DNA of 64,000 nt from positions 5,332,001-5,396,000 of the forward strand of contig NZ_CP047385.1 in the NCBI RefSeq assembly GCF_000807775.2, read 5' to 3'. The translations under genes and the position numbers were made by a program. The number at the start of each line of letters is the position of its first letter. Positions within the stretch are counted from its first letter, which is position 1. Shown piece by piece: positions 28,057 through 37,522 of this stretch. Under the pieces are notes generated by a model. It was not told where the DNA came from. It saw only the letters and a program-made list of their open reading frames with translations, and did no database searches. The DNA comes from Pandoraea fibrosis (GTDB lineage Bacteria; Pseudomonadota; Gammaproteobacteria; Burkholderiales; Burkholderiaceae).

Positions 28057-28151
28057 GGTTGTTCCGATGTTTACCCAGACCGGCGATGCCGGTATTCCCC
28101 ACGCCCGCAGACCCCGCGAGGCAGCCCTTTCGTTGGCGGGAGCCCTTCGAC

Positions 28152-29036
28152 ATGGATGATCGTCTGATGTCGCTGGCCGAAGGCCAGCATTACCCGACCG
28201 GCACGCTGTACGTCGTGGCCACGCCGTTGGGCAATACCGCCGACATCACCGTGCGAGCGCTTCACATCCTCGGCCTGGTCGACGCCATCGCCTGTGAAGA
28301 TACCCGTAACAGTGCGCAGTTGCTGCAACGGTATGGCATCGACAAGCCGCTGATTGCGGCCCATCAACACAACGAGAATGAGGCGGCAACGCGACTCGTC
28401 GAGCGCCTGCGCGGCGGCGAGCGCATCGCCTACATTTCGGATGCCGGCACGCCCGGCATCTCGGACCCAGGTGCGCGGCTGGTCGACGCCGTGCGGGCTG
28501 CGGGCCTCGCCGTGGTGCCGGTGCCGGGCGCAAGCGCGGTGATCACGCTGCTCTCGGCGGCCGGCGCCTGGGTGGAGTCGTTCACGTTCGTGGGATTCCT
28601 GCCGTCGAAGGCGCAGCAGCGGGCTCAGGCGATTGCAGCACTCGCGGCGTCGACGTCGGCGCAGGTCTTCTACGAGGCGCCGCATCGGATCGTGGAGACG
28701 GTCGCCGCACTGGCTGACGGCCTGAGCGGCGATCGACGACTGTTGATCGGGCGCGAATTGACCAAGCGCTTCGAAGACATTCACGAGTGCGCGCTGAGTG
28801 AAGGGGTGACGTGGCTGAAGGCCGACGCGAATCGTCAACGCGGCGAATTCGTGCTGGCGGTTTCCGGTGCGACGGCGAGTGCGAGCGAAGACGGCGTCGA
28901 CGCCGAAGCGCAACGCGTCCTCGCGCTCCTCGTTGCGGAACTGCCGACGAAAAGCGCCGCCAAGCTCGCGGCAGCGATTACCGGCGCCCCAAAGAATGCC
29001 CTTTACGAACGCGCGCTCGCGTTGAAAAACGGTTGA
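28152..29036 (+). CDS. rsmI: 16S rRNA (cytidine1402-2'-O)-methyltransferase RsmI
   Basis: A 294-residue SAM-dependent tetrapyrrole-methylase-fold enzyme that methylates the ribose of C1402 in the decoding centre. Motifs are [46 protein letters not shown] and [18 protein letters not shown]. The C-terminal segment [27 protein letters not shown] is the usual helix-turn-helix-like tail. I chose the ATG at 28152 with GGGAG upstream; an earlier in-frame start would overlap yraN. A bidirectional terminator follows at 29125. Confidence 0.95.
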   Translation: MDDRLMSLAEGQHYPTGTLYVVATPLGNTADITVRALHILGLVDAIACEDTRNSAQLLQRYGIDKPLIAAHQHNENEAATRLVERLRGGERIAYISDAGTPGISDPGARLVDAVRAAGLAVVPVPGASAVITLLSAAGAWVESFTFVGFLPSKAQQRAQAIAALAASTSAQVFYEAPHRIVETVAALADGLSGDRRLLIGRELTKRFEDIHECALSEGVTWLKADANRQRGEFVLAVSGATASASEDGVDAEAQRVLALLVAELPTKSAAKLAAAITGAPKNALYERALALKNG

Positions 29037-29124
29037 TTGCCGGGACGCGGGAAGCGGTGTCCTGAGACGTCAGGAATCGGAAGCTTCCGATACCGATTGC
29101 TCCGTTCCCCAAGCGCCGCCAAAT

Positions 29125-29151
29125 AAAAAAGCCCGCCGAAGCGGGCTTTTT
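29125..29151. terminator. Bidirectional terminator between rsmI and the ABC operon
   Basis: GCCCGC-CGAA-GCGGGC hairpin with a six-A run on the left and five T on the right, so it can end transcripts from both converging units. Confidence 0.92.
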
Positions 29152-29167
29152 CATCGCGTAACGACGA

Positions 29168-29962
29168 TCAGCTCAGCAGCAGCGCGTCGTCGTCGAGTTG
29201 TTCGCCACGCGTGCGTTCGAACATTTGCAGCAGATCGGGCACATCCAGGCCCTTACGCGCCTCGCCCGACACGTCCAGCACGACCTTCCCCTGATGCAAC
29301 ATCACGGTGCGGTCGCCGTAATCGAGTGCCTGACGCATGCTGTGCGTGACCATCATCGCCGTGAGCTTGCTTTCCTGCACAATGCGCGCCGTCAACTCCA
29401 GCACGAACGCCGCCGTTTTCGGGTCCAGCGCGGCCGTATGTTCGTCGAGCAGCAGAATTCGCGATGGCTGCAACGACGCCATCAACAGACTCACCGCCTG
29501 ACGCTGACCGCCGGAGAGCAACCCGATACGGTCCGACAGCCGGTTCTCCAACCCGAGATTAAGCAGACTCAGCTTCTCGCGGAACCGCTCGCGCAGCCCC
29601 CGATTCAGCGCAAAGCCGAAGCCCCGGCGCTCGCCGCGCTTGACCGCCAACGCCATGTTTTCCTCGATGGTCAACGCCTCGCACGTCCCCGCCATCGGGT
29701 CCTGAAACACGCGCGCCACCTGACTCGCGCGCTGCCACGCCGTTTTCTTCGTCACGTCGTTGCCGTCGATGGAAATCGTGCCCGAATCCACCGACAAGTC
29801 ACCGCTGATCGCGTTCAGGAAGGTGGATTTGCCGGCACCGTTCGAACCGATGACCGTCACGAACTGGCCCGTCGGGATCTCGAGCGACATGCCTCGCAGC
29901 GCGCGGTTCTCGATGGGCGTGCCCGGGTTGAAAGTGATCTTGAGGTCTTTTGCGCTCAACAT
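29168..29962 (-). CDS. ABC transporter ATP-binding protein (TrpXYZ-type importer)
   Basis: A 264-residue ATPase: Walker A GSNGAGKST near residues 39-47, signature LSGGQRQAVSLLMA, Walker B ILLLDEHTAALDP, and the switch histidine in MVTHSMRQAL. It energises the permease encoded immediately upstream (2-base gap). This set of permease, ATPase and ABC_sub_bind-type binding protein is found widely, with proposed amino-acid (tryptophan-like) or purine-like substrates, which are not proven here. Confidence 0.92.
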   Translation of the reverse strand: MLSAKDLKITFNPGTPIENRALRGMSLEIPTGQFVTVIGSNGAGKSTFLNAISGDLSVDSGTISIDGNDVTKKTAWQRASQVARVFQDPMAGTCEALTIEENMALAVKRGERRGFGFALNRGLRERFREKLSLLNLGLENRLSDRIGLLSGGQRQAVSLLMASLQPSRILLLDEHTAALDPKTAAFVLELTARIVQESKLTAMMVTHSMRQALDYGDRTVMLHQGKVVLDVSGEARKGLDVPDLLQMFERTRGEQLDDDALLLS

Positions 29963-29964
29963 GA

Positions 29965-30894
29965 TCAGGCGCCTCCGTTCTTACGGGCGAACAGCTTGCG
30001 ACGCGTCGCCGGCAGCACCAACGCCACCGCGACGAGCAAGGCCGTCACCAAATTGAGGTCCTGCGCTTTCAGACCGATGAAATCGCTGTTGAGCGCCAGC
30101 GCGATGAAGAAGCGGTACAACACCGCCCCGACGACCACCGCGAGCGTGGTGAGAATGAGGCGTCGCGCCGGCAGAATCGTCTCGCCGATGATCACCGCCG
30201 CCAGACCGATCACGATGGTACCGATCCCCATCGAAATATCCGCACCGCCCTGAGACTGTGCAAACAGCGCACCGGCGAGTGCCACCAGCGCATTCGACAG
30301 CGCCATGCCGGCCAGAATCTCGTGTCCCGTGTTCACGCCCTGTGCACGAGCCATGCGCGAATTCGCGCCCGTCGAACGCATGGCGAGACCCTGCTGTGAC
30401 GAGAAGAAATAGTCGAGACCGAGCTTCGCTACGACCACCACCACCAGCAGAAGGAGCGGACGCAGCACGAAGTCCGGCAGCCAGTCCGGTGCATTCTCCG
30501 GCAGGATCATCGTGAAGACCGTCGGCGACGTGATCAGCGGCACGTTCGGCGCGCCCATCACACGCAGGTTCACGGAATAGAGCGCGATCATCATCAGGAT
30601 ACTGGCGAGCAGATCCATGATCTTCAGACGCACATTGAGCCAGCCCGTGATGAAGCCCGCCAACGCCCCGGCCGCCATCGCCGCGACGGTCGCCGCAAAG
30701 GGATTGGTGCCGCCGGCGATCAGCGTCGCCGCCACCGCGCCGCCAAGCGCGAAGCTGCCGTCAACGGTCAGATCGGGAAAATTGAGGATGCGGAAGGAAA
30801 TCAGCACCCCGAGCGCCACGAGGCTGAAGATCAGACCGATCTCCAGTGCGCCCATCATAGAAAAAAGGGACATTTTCGTTATTCCACTGCGCAA
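29965..30894 (-). CDS. ABC transporter permease (BPD_transp_2 type)
   Basis: A 309-residue integral membrane protein of the branched-chain amino acid/sugar type permease family. Several hydrophobic segments are clear; the stretch MRSTGANSRMARAQGVNTGHEILAGMALSNALVALAGALFAQSQGGAD holds the cytoplasmic coupling loop for the ATPase. Only this one permease gene exists, so a homodimer is expected. The binding protein gene is 210 bases upstream; nothing gene-like is seen in that gap. Confidence 0.9.
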   Translation of the reverse strand: MRSGITKMSLFSMMGALEIGLIFSLVALGVLISFRILNFPDLTVDGSFALGGAVAATLIAGGTNPFAATVAAMAAGALAGFITGWLNVRLKIMDLLASILMMIALYSVNLRVMGAPNVPLITSPTVFTMILPENAPDWLPDFVLRPLLLLVVVVVAKLGLDYFFSSQQGLAMRSTGANSRMARAQGVNTGHEILAGMALSNALVALAGALFAQSQGGADISMGIGTIVIGLAAVIIGETILPARRLILTTLAVVVGAVLYRFFIALALNSDFIGLKAQDLNLVTALLVAVALVLPATRRKLFARKNGGA

Positions 30895-31104
30895 GACGGC
30901 CCATGCCGGGTCTCGGCATCAGCGCTCGCACGGCCGACATAGGCCAGTTCGGGTCATAGCCGGTCGTTGTGCGACCGCGTTCGGGGGGAGCCGTCCCACC
31001 CATTCGATAGGAAAAGAGCGGCGGGGACAGATCGTGTCCGGACGCCGCCCTGTCACTCGCCGGTGCCGCAGGCATTCGCCCGCCTCACCGGTGTCGCGCG
31101 CACT

Positions 31105-32091
31105 TTACTGCTTGATGACCGTCTTGGCTTCCTTCACCAGATCGTCCGACAGCGTCACGCCTTGCTTGGCGGCCGCAGCCGTGTTCACGAACAGTTCCAG
31201 ATTCGAGCTGGTCTGCGAAGCGATCGCACCCGGCTTCTCGCCCTTCAGGATACGGCCGACCACCTTGCCCGTCTGACGGCCCAGGTCGTAATAGTTGATG
31301 CCCAGCGCCGCAATGGCCCCACGCTTCACGCTATCGGTATCCGACGCCACCAGCGGGATCTTGCGGTCGTTAGCCACCTTCACCAGCGATTCGTAAGCCG
31401 ACACGACGTTGTTGTCCGTGTTGGTGTAGATCACGTCGACCTTGCCGGCCAGGCTGCTGGCAGCCGAGCTGATGTCGACGGTGCGCGGTGCAGCGGCTTC
31501 GACCAGCGTCAGGCCGGCGGCGGGCAACAGCTTCTTCAGCTCGTTGACGACCACGACCGAATTGGCTTCACCCGGGTTGTACACCATGCCCACGCGCTTG
31601 GCGTTCGGCACCACGCGCTTGATCAGCGCGACCTGCTTGTCCAGCGGCAGCTTGTCCGACACACCGGTCACATTGGTGCCCGACGGCTCCCAGCTCTTGA
31701 CCAGTTGTGCGGCGACCGGATCGGTCACGCCCGAGAACACCAGCGGCACCGACTTGGTGGCGGCCGCGACGGCCTGTGCCGTCGGCGTGGCGATGCCGAT
31801 GATGGCGTCCGGCTTGTCGCCCACAAACTTGCGGGCGATCTGCGCGGCCGTGCCGACATTGCCCTGTGCGCTCTGGTATTCCCACTTGAGGTTCTTGCCG
31901 ACCTCGTAGCCTTCCGCCTTGAGTTCGTCGCGCGCGCCATCACGGATGGCGTCGAGTGCCGGATGCTCCACGATGGCGAGCACGGCCACCGACTTCGTCG
32001 TTTGCGCGAATGCCGCGCCGGTCGTCCCCAACAACGCTGCGGCCACGGCGCACAGCAGAGTGCGCTTGGCGTGTTTGCCCATTGTCGACAT
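31105..32091 (-). CDS. ABC transporter substrate-binding protein (ABC_sub_bind family)
   Basis: A 328-residue periplasmic protein with a Sec signal ending GAAFA. The family pattern is clear: VAVLAIVEHPALDAIRDGARDELKAEGYEVGKN, FVGDKPDAIIGIATPTAQA, PLVFSGVTDPVAAQLVKSW, YTNTDNNVVSAYESLVKVA and GINYYDLGRQTGKVVGRIL. The ATG at 32091 has a strong GGAGGAG five bases upstream; a much longer frame to 32340 has no ribosome site. The ligand is unknown; tryptophan and related compounds are proposed for homologues in other bacteria. Confidence 0.92.
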   Translation of the reverse strand: MSTMGKHAKRTLLCAVAAALLGTTGAAFAQTTKSVAVLAIVEHPALDAIRDGARDELKAEGYEVGKNLKWEYQSAQGNVGTAAQIARKFVGDKPDAIIGIATPTAQAVAAATKSVPLVFSGVTDPVAAQLVKSWEPSGTNVTGVSDKLPLDKQVALIKRVVPNAKRVGMVYNPGEANSVVVVNELKKLLPAAGLTLVEAAAPRTVDISSAASSLAGKVDVIYTNTDNNVVSAYESLVKVANDRKIPLVASDTDSVKRGAIAALGINYYDLGRQTGKVVGRILKGEKPGAIASQTSSNLELFVNTAAAAKQGVTLSDDLVKEAKTVIKQ

Positions 32092-32531
32092 CAAAACTCC
32101 TCCAGGAATACTTTTTGATAGGTGCGCCGTGCCCGGGTCTCTGCGGGCCTCATTCGGATGCACACAAAGCGTGCACCTGCGCGTGGGGCACAGTCTACCC
32201 ACATCCCCGGCAGCGAACAACGGTTGCCAGCGCAACGGCCCCGGAGGCCCGCGGAACGTCGGATTGCGCCCAATTGGTGGCAGATTGATGCGGCAATCGG
32301 AAAAAAAATAGACGATTCGGTCGCCCATGATCGTCAGCACGCACGTTCATGCGATGCGTTCAATCCATGAGATACGCCAAAAAACGAAATAATTCGGATA
32401 ATTCCAATGAGAACGTGCGCTTTCACACAATAAATGCGCGAGCGGCGTCCCATTTTTTAAGAGGGTTCCGAGGCAGATTCGGAATGAGGTTCAGAGATGA
32501 GATGCGGCGACAAACCGCAAATGGGGGCGCG
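32092..32531. other. Gene-free stretch between binding-protein gene and rlpA
   Basis: About 440 bases without a supported gene. The part around 32340-32465 is AT-rich and contains the close direct repeat GGAATTATCC/GAATTATTTC on the minus strand; it probably holds the promoter of the leftward ABC operon. I see no terminator or structured RNA that I can name. Confidence 0.4.
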
Positions 32532-33143
32532 TCAGGGCGTGTTGCTGTCCAGGCCGAGGGCCGCGACTTCGCTGCGGGACAGGCGACGGATTTCGACCTT
32601 GGCGTGGCCGGCACGAATGAAGTCGAGTTGCTTTGCCGCGCCAAACGACAGATCGATGATGCGATTTCGGGCATAGGGCCCGCGATCGTTGATTTTGACG
32701 ACGACGGTCTTGTTATTGGCGACGTTGCGAACCAGCGCGAAGCTTCCCAGCGGCAACGTCGGATGCGCGGCGGTCGGCTCGTTCATGTCGAACGCTTCCC
32801 CTGTAGCCGTGCGTCGGCCGTGGAATTTCTTGCCATACCAGGACGCCATACCGCTCTGAAAGAACGTGCCGGCATCGGCGCGCAGACGAGCTTCACCGTC
32901 GCGATCCGGTGCATCGGGGTCGCCGGGATTGAGGCCTTCGGCGCGATACGACCGGCCCGGCCAGTGCAAATCGAAGCTCGAGCCGACCGGTGCGTTGGCT
33001 TCGCGCGCACGGGCGCGCTCGCCTGTCGCCGAAGTGGCGGCAGCCGTTTGGCTGGGGGGTTCGAGCGGCGTTGTGCAGGCTGTCAACGTCAGGGCGAGGA
33101 CGCAACCAACCGCGAACCGTGTGAGCATGTCGCGTGTTCGCAT
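32532..33143 (-). CDS. rlpA: RlpA-family septal-ring lipoprotein / lytic transglycosylase
   Basis: A 203-residue lipoprotein. The lipobox LTLTAC lies at the end of a short signal (cysteine near residue 23). The double-psi beta-barrel domain begins at GMASWYGKKFHGRRTATGEAFDMN, includes LPLGSFALVRNVANNKTVVVKINDRGPY, and ends with IIDLSFGAAKQLDF; the catalytic aspartate is in NDRGPY and the paired glutamate in GEAFD. No SPOR domain follows, so this is the short form that cannot rely on SPOR for septal targeting. Start choice between the ATGs at 33143 and 33128 is open. Confidence 0.9.
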   Translation of the reverse strand: MRTRDMLTRFAVGCVLALTLTACTTPLEPPSQTAAATSATGERARAREANAPVGSSFDLHWPGRSYRAEGLNPGDPDAPDRDGEARLRADAGTFFQSGMASWYGKKFHGRRTATGEAFDMNEPTAAHPTLPLGSFALVRNVANNKTVVVKINDRGPYARNRIIDLSFGAAKQLDFIRAGHAKVEIRRLSRSEVAALGLDSNTP

Positions 33144-33386
33144 AGCCTGCGAGTTTAACACGTCGTCAAAGTCAACCCATCAGCGAGCGTTCACTTACAT
33201 GGAGAGACTTGTTTACAAAGCGTTACCTCATTCGACAGTTCACGCTGTCCGGACGCTTTTGGAAACGCCTGGCATCCCCTCCGGCAAGGGCGCGACACTC
33301 GTCGGGTGCATCGGGCTCGCGCGGGACGCCGGGCGGTGGCACCCCCGCCCGAATTACAATAGCGAAAACTGCGTCCCCGATAACTC

Positions 33387-34043
33387 ATGAACGTCACCCT
33401 GATTCCTGTCACGCCTTTCCAGCAAAACTGCACCCTGCTCGTCTGCGATGCGACGAAGCGCGCCGCCGTGGTCGACCCCGGTGGCGATATCGACCGGATC
33501 GCGGGCGAGATCGAACGCCAGGGGGTGACGCTCGAAAAGATCTTCCTGACGCACGGCCATCTGGACCATTGCGGTGGCGCAGGCGCACTCGCGGCGAAGT
33601 ACAACGTGCCGATCGAGGGCCCCCACCCGGACGACGCCTTCTGGATCGACCAGCTCGAGGCGCAAAGTGCGCGATTCGGCTTCCCCGAGCCCGAGCCGTT
33701 CACCCCCGACCGCTGGCTGGGTGACGGCGATACCGTCCAGTTCGGCGACGTCACCCTGGACGTGTTCCATTGCCCCGGCCATACACCGGGCCATGTGGTG
33801 TTCTTCTCGGCAGACGAGCGTCTGGCGAGCGTCGGCGACGTCCTGTTCGCCGGCTCCATCGGCCGCACCGACTTTCCGCGCGGCAATCATGCCGACCTGA
33901 TCGCCTCGATCCGCGACAAGCTCTGGCCGCTCGGCAGCGACGTGACGTTCATTCCGGGACACGGCCCCGTGTCCACGTTCGGTCAGGAGCGCGAGACCAA
34001 TCCTTATGTTGCCGACGCCGTACTCGCCCGGAGCGCCGTATGA
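33387..34043 (+). CDS. MBL-fold metallo-hydrolase (YcbL/glyoxalase II-like)
   Basis: A 218-residue metallo-beta-lactamase-fold protein. The metal-binding motif [10 protein letters not shown] is near residues 53-62; further ligands are the histidine in HCPGHTPGH, the aspartate in VGDVLF and the histidine in IPGHGP. The short size and the C-terminal ending [12 protein letters not shown] resemble YcbL-type glyoxalase II-like hydrolases, which act on thioesters. The exact substrate is not known. Its stop overlaps the next start (ATGA). Confidence 0.88.
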   Translation: MNVTLIPVTPFQQNCTLLVCDATKRAAVVDPGGDIDRIAGEIERQGVTLEKIFLTHGHLDHCGGAGALAAKYNVPIEGPHPDDAFWIDQLEAQSARFGFPEPEPFTPDRWLGDGDTVQFGDVTLDVFHCPGHTPGHVVFFSADERLASVGDVLFAGSIGRTDFPRGNHADLIASIRDKLWPLGSDVTFIPGHGPVSTFGQERETNPYVADAVLARSAV

Positions 34044-34801
34044 GTGAGGCCATGTCCCGCACCCCGTCGCGCATCATTCCCGTGGACGAGGAGATTTTCG
34101 TCAGCACCGATGTCGAAGCCGACGGCCCGATCCCCGGGCCGCATTCGATGCTGAGCTTCGCCTCGGCGGCCTACACGGCGGACAAGGAATTGATCGGCAC
34201 CTTCAGCGCCAACCTCGAGTGCCTGCCGGATGCGAAGGGCCATCCGCTGACGATGAAATGGTGGAAGACCGAGCCCGAAGCGTGGGCTGCTTGCCGCGTC
34301 GACCCGGAAGATCCGGCCAAAGCGCTCAAGGCGTATGTGAAGTGGGTAGAGAAGCTACCGGGCAAACCGGTGTTCGTCGCTTACCCGGCGGGGTTCGATT
34401 TCACCTTCATGTTCTGGTACATGATGCGTTTCGTCGGACGTTGTCCGTTCTCGTGGTCGGCGCTCGACATCAAGACGCTCGCGTTCGCGATGACCGGCAT
34501 GCCCTACCGCAAGTGCATCAAGCCGCGCTTGCCGCAAGTCTGGCTCGACCCGCTGCCGCACACGCACGTGGCGCTCGACGACGCGCTCGAACAAGGCGCG
34601 CTCTTCTGCAACATGCTCGCCGAGCTGCGCGAACAGCAGAAGACGTTGTCCGAACTCCCGGGCTGGCGGGGTGCCGGACTCACGGCCAACGCCGATGCGC
34701 CGGTATTCGGATCGGCGGCGGCAGCGCAGGCATCCGTCGCCGAAGCGGACGCCGAATCGCCTGAAACCGGGCCCGGCAAAGACAGCACGGCCCACGGCTG
34801 A
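34040..34801 (+). CDS. DnaQ-like (DEDDh-type) 3'-5' exonuclease-family protein
   Basis: A 253-residue protein translationally coupled to the preceding hydrolase. [14 protein letters not shown] near residues 18-31 has the D-x-E of Exo[15 protein letters not shown] the second aspartate (ExoII), and [11 protein letters not shown] the H-x4-D-like ExoIII motif. This pattern is that of the DEDDh exonuclease fold, though the overall sequence is distant from the proofreading subunit. The last 50 residues are low-complexity and Ala/Glu rich. Function (nucleic acid trimming or other) is not established. Confidence 0.72.
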   Translation: MSEAMSRTPSRIIPVDEEIFVSTDVEADGPIPGPHSMLSFASAAYTADKELIGTFSANLECLPDAKGHPLTMKWWKTEPEAWAACRVDPEDPAKALKAYVKWVEKLPGKPVFVAYPAGFDFTFMFWYMMRFVGRCPFSWSALDIKTLAFAMTGMPYRKCIKPRLPQVWLDPLPHTHVALDDALEQGALFCNMLAELREQQKTLSELPGWRGAGLTANADAPVFGSAAAAQASVAEADAESPETGPGKDSTAHG

Positions 34802-34910
34802 AGCGCCGCGCGGCCCTGGTCACTCCCGCGGACCACACCCGCTCAACCCACACAGCCCATCGCGCGACGTGTCATGCGTCGCGCGTCCTTCTCCTTCTGA
34901 CGCCGGCCGC

Positions 34911-35267
34911 TTACAGCACGTTGTTCGCCAACTCGGGCGGACGTGCAATCACGGCTTTGTCTCCGTTCACCACGATAGGACGCTGCAATAGCTTCGGGTG
35001 CTTTGCCACGGCGGCGAGCAACGCGTCGTCGGTCAGCGTCGTGTCGGCCAGCCCCAATTCCGCATACTCGGCTTCGTTGCTGCGAATCATGTCGCGCACA
35101 GGCACGCCAAGCAGTTTGTGCAGACGCTTGAGTTCGGCCAGTGTGGGCGGCGTCTTCAGATATTCGATGATTTGCAGATCGCTGCCCCCCACGGCCGGAG
35201 ACCCCTCCACCAGGGCCAGTGCTTCGCGCGACTTCGAGCAGCGCGGGTTGTGATACACGGTAATCAT
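34911..35267 (-). CDS. arsC: Arsenate reductase-like (ArsC, glutaredoxin-dependent)
   Basis: A 118-residue thioredoxin-fold protein. ITVYHNPRCSKSREAL has the catalytic cysteine near residue 10, and LQRPIVVNGDKAVIARPPE has the conserved arginine and cis-proline pair. IEYLKTPPTLAEL is also standard. No other arsenic genes are adjacent, so a role in a general stress or Spx-like function is an alternative. The ATG at 35267 fits the family length better than the one 13 codons upstream. Confidence 0.88.
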   Translation of the reverse strand: MITVYHNPRCSKSREALALVEGSPAVGGSDLQIIEYLKTPPTLAELKRLHKLLGVPVRDMIRSNEAEYAELGLADTTLTDDALLAAVAKHPKLLQRPIVVNGDKAVIARPPELANNVL

Positions 35268-35611
35268 GGTCACTCCATTGCGTACAAAAAGCGTCCGACG
35301 CGACATCGTCGTTCGCGTCTGGAACGTGCGTTCCGAGTATGCATGGTATCGTCAGATGCCGCTACCCAAGGGCCTCCCAGGTAGCAGTGGCCGCATCTCC
35401 CCGGCTTTCCCCCTTAACTTCACGCATCGTCCGACGTACGCTTCGCCGCAGGGCTTCACGTGCTTGTGATGCCATGTGCCGCGTTCTACGTGTCGCCCAT
35501 TACGTGCTGCCTTCTACGTGTTAACCGCGCTGCGGGACACGCATGGGCCACCTAAGATAGGCAGAGAGCGCACTGTGCGTCGCACGATCCGGTGTTTCAG
35601 GAGACAGTGAC
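35268..35611. other. Intergenic stretch with three phased TACGTG repeats
   Basis: Between the arsC-like gene and the hydrolase gene. TACGTG occurs at 35487, 35501 and 35515, exactly 14 bases apart, the outer two within TTCTACGTG; a CACGTG is at 35457. A GGAG ribosome site lies at 35600 before the next ATG. I see no gene here. Confidence 0.45.
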
Positions 35612-36847
35612 ATGGCAGGACGCTTCATCAGCATCAAGTCGCGCGACGGCAAAACCTTTCAGGCCTATCTGGCGCTTCCCAAAGGGCCGGGAAAAGGTCC
35701 GGGACTGGTGCTGTGTCAGGAGATTTTCGGCGTGAACGCTTACATACGCGAGCTTGCCGATCGATACGCCGAAGAGGGCTACGTCGTGCTGGCGCCCGAT
35801 CTGTTCTGGCGCATCGAGCCGGGTATCGAGCTGGGCTATTCGTCCGGCGACTGGCAGCGCGCGTTCGCCTTGTTCCAGAGCTTCGATGTAGACCTTGGAA
35901 TGGAAGATGTCGGCGCGAGCGTCGACGCCTTGCGTGCGTTACCCGAATGTGTCGGGGGTGTGGGGGTCGTCGGCTACTGCCTTGGCGGCAAGCTGGCCGC
36001 CCTGTCGGTCACGCGCACGAGCGCAGACGTGGCCGTGGGCTATTACGGCGTGGGGTTGGAGCAGCACATCGACGAACTGGCCGGCGAGCACCCGCCACTC
36101 GTGCTGCACATTGCCGAACTCGACAAATATGCACCCGCCGAAGTCCGGGAGACCCTCGCCACACGGTTGGGCGAGCACGCCAACATCACGCTCTACAGCT
36201 ATCCCGACGCCGATCATGCCTTCGCCCGCCCCGGCGATCACTTCAACCGGGCGGCGACGCAGCTCGCGCATCAGCGCACCATCGGTGCCGTGCGTCGTGT
36301 CCTGGGCCCGCACTATGACTTCGCGTCGCTCTGGGAGACGCATTGCGCGTATGAGTTCGCCATCCGCGAGATCGATCCGTTGATGAAGACGATGGTGGCC
36401 GAGCCGTATGTCAATCACATTCCGACGATGACGGGCGGGGTGGGCCATCAGCAACTGGCGCACTTTTACCGGAACCACTTCGTCAACAGCAATCCACCAG
36501 ACACCAAGCTGATTCCGATTTCGCGAACGATCGGCGCGACGCAACTCGTCGACGAATTGCTGTTCTGCTTTACGCATACGACGCCGGTCGACTGGATGTT
36601 GCCGGGTGTCGAGCCCACCGGACGCCGCGTCGAGATTCCGCTGGTCGCCATCGTGCGGTTCCGGGGCGACAAGCTCGAGCATGAGCATATCTATTGGGAT
36701 CAGGCGAGCGTGCTGGTGCAGATCGGCCTGCTGGACCCCACCGGTTTGCCGGTGTCTGGCGTGGAGACGGCGCGAAAGTTGCAGGACGAGAATCTGCCGT
36801 CCAACACGCTGATGCCGAATTGGTCATTCGGGACGCGACCGCACTGA
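35612..36847 (+). CDS. Dienelactone hydrolase fused to an NTF2/SnoaL-like domain
   Basis: A 411-residue two-domain protein. Residues 1-230 are a dienelactone hydrolase: CQEIFGVNAYIRELADRYAEEGY, nucleophile cysteine in VVGYCLGGKLA, aspartate in AELDKYAP and histidine in DADHAFARPG. Residues about 240-380 resemble the NTF2/SnoaL-like fold (FVNSNPPDTKLIPISRTIGATQLVDELLFCFTH and IPLVAIVRFRGDKLEHEHIYWDQASVLVQIGLL). GGAGA precedes the ATG. The hydrolase part opens lactone rings such as dienelactone; the second domain may bind or transform the product. Neighbours do not reveal the pathway. Confidence 0.85.
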   Translation: MAGRFISIKSRDGKTFQAYLALPKGPGKGPGLVLCQEIFGVNAYIRELADRYAEEGYVVLAPDLFWRIEPGIELGYSSGDWQRAFALFQSFDVDLGMEDVGASVDALRALPECVGGVGVVGYCLGGKLAALSVTRTSADVAVGYYGVGLEQHIDELAGEHPPLVLHIAELDKYAPAEVRETLATRLGEHANITLYSYPDADHAFARPGDHFNRAATQLAHQRTIGAVRRVLGPHYDFASLWETHCAYEFAIREIDPLMKTMVAEPYVNHIPTMTGGVGHQQLAHFYRNHFVNSNPPDTKLIPISRTIGATQLVDELLFCFTHTTPVDWMLPGVEPTGRRVEIPLVAIVRFRGDKLEHEHIYWDQASVLVQIGLLDPTGLPVSGVETARKLQDENLPSNTLMPNWSFGTRPH

Positions 36848-36949
36848 CCGCAAAGGTGTTTTCCCCGTCGCGCGGCAATAGACGCTGCGTGACGGGCGCA
36901 AGCGTGTGAATTACAAGAACAGTGTCGCGAACGTTGCGGGAGACAGCGC

Positions 36950-37465
36950 ATGAATACGCAACTTTCCCGGTGCCAGCGGGCACCGTCCGCCGCCGCATGG
37001 CTCGTCATCGTTGCCGGGATTTCGGGCGTTCTGGCCGTCGCCGGTTGCGCCAATCCGGATTTCGAACCCAAGAAGCCGCTCATCCTGAATCTGTCACCCG
37101 GTCAGCCACCGGTCACGGCGCTCGATCAGTACAAGATCGTGGCCGCGCAACGCGTGACGGAAGTGAACGCGAAGGAAATCACACCGGGCAATCCACAGCC
37201 GATGTTGCGCTCGGTGGTCTCGCTCGAGTATTGGGTCGACCGTAGCGGAAACGTGACAAGCGTCGCGCTCTATCGCAGCAATGGCGATCGCGAGGCGGAG
37301 CGCATCGCGGTGGCCAGCCTGCGACGGGCCAGCCCGTTGCCGGCCCCCAGCCGGGCGTTGGTCGACAGTAGCGGACGTGTGCGCGCCGTCGAGACCTGGC
37401 TCTTCAACAACGATGGCCGGTTCCAGTTGCGCAGCGTGGCGGCGCCTCAGATCGACGGGCAATGA
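36950..37465 (+). CDS. Lipoprotein with TonB C-terminal-like domain
   Basis: A 171-residue envelope protein. The lipobox LAVAGC places the lipidated cysteine near residue 33 after a hydrophobic helix. The rest contains SVVSLEYWVDRSGNVTSVALYRSNGDREAERIAVASLRRASPLPAP, which matches the pattern of the TonB C-terminal fold (strand with V-x-x-G-x-V followed by LD-x-A-hydrophobic-x-ALR). A TonB-like energy-transducing role is unlikely without a proline-rich linker. Function unknown; 57 bases before the next gene. Confidence 0.65.
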   Translation: MNTQLSRCQRAPSAAAWLVIVAGISGVLAVAGCANPDFEPKKPLILNLSPGQPPVTALDQYKIVAAQRVTEVNAKEITPGNPQPMLRSVVSLEYWVDRSGNVTSVALYRSNGDREAERIAVASLRRASPLPAPSRALVDSSGRVRAVETWLFNNDGRFQLRSVAAPQIDGQ

Positions 37466-37522
37466 TATTGTGACGGGCATAGGCCCACCCAGCCCGGCCC
37501 GCATCGGGCGACGGAGACTCTC

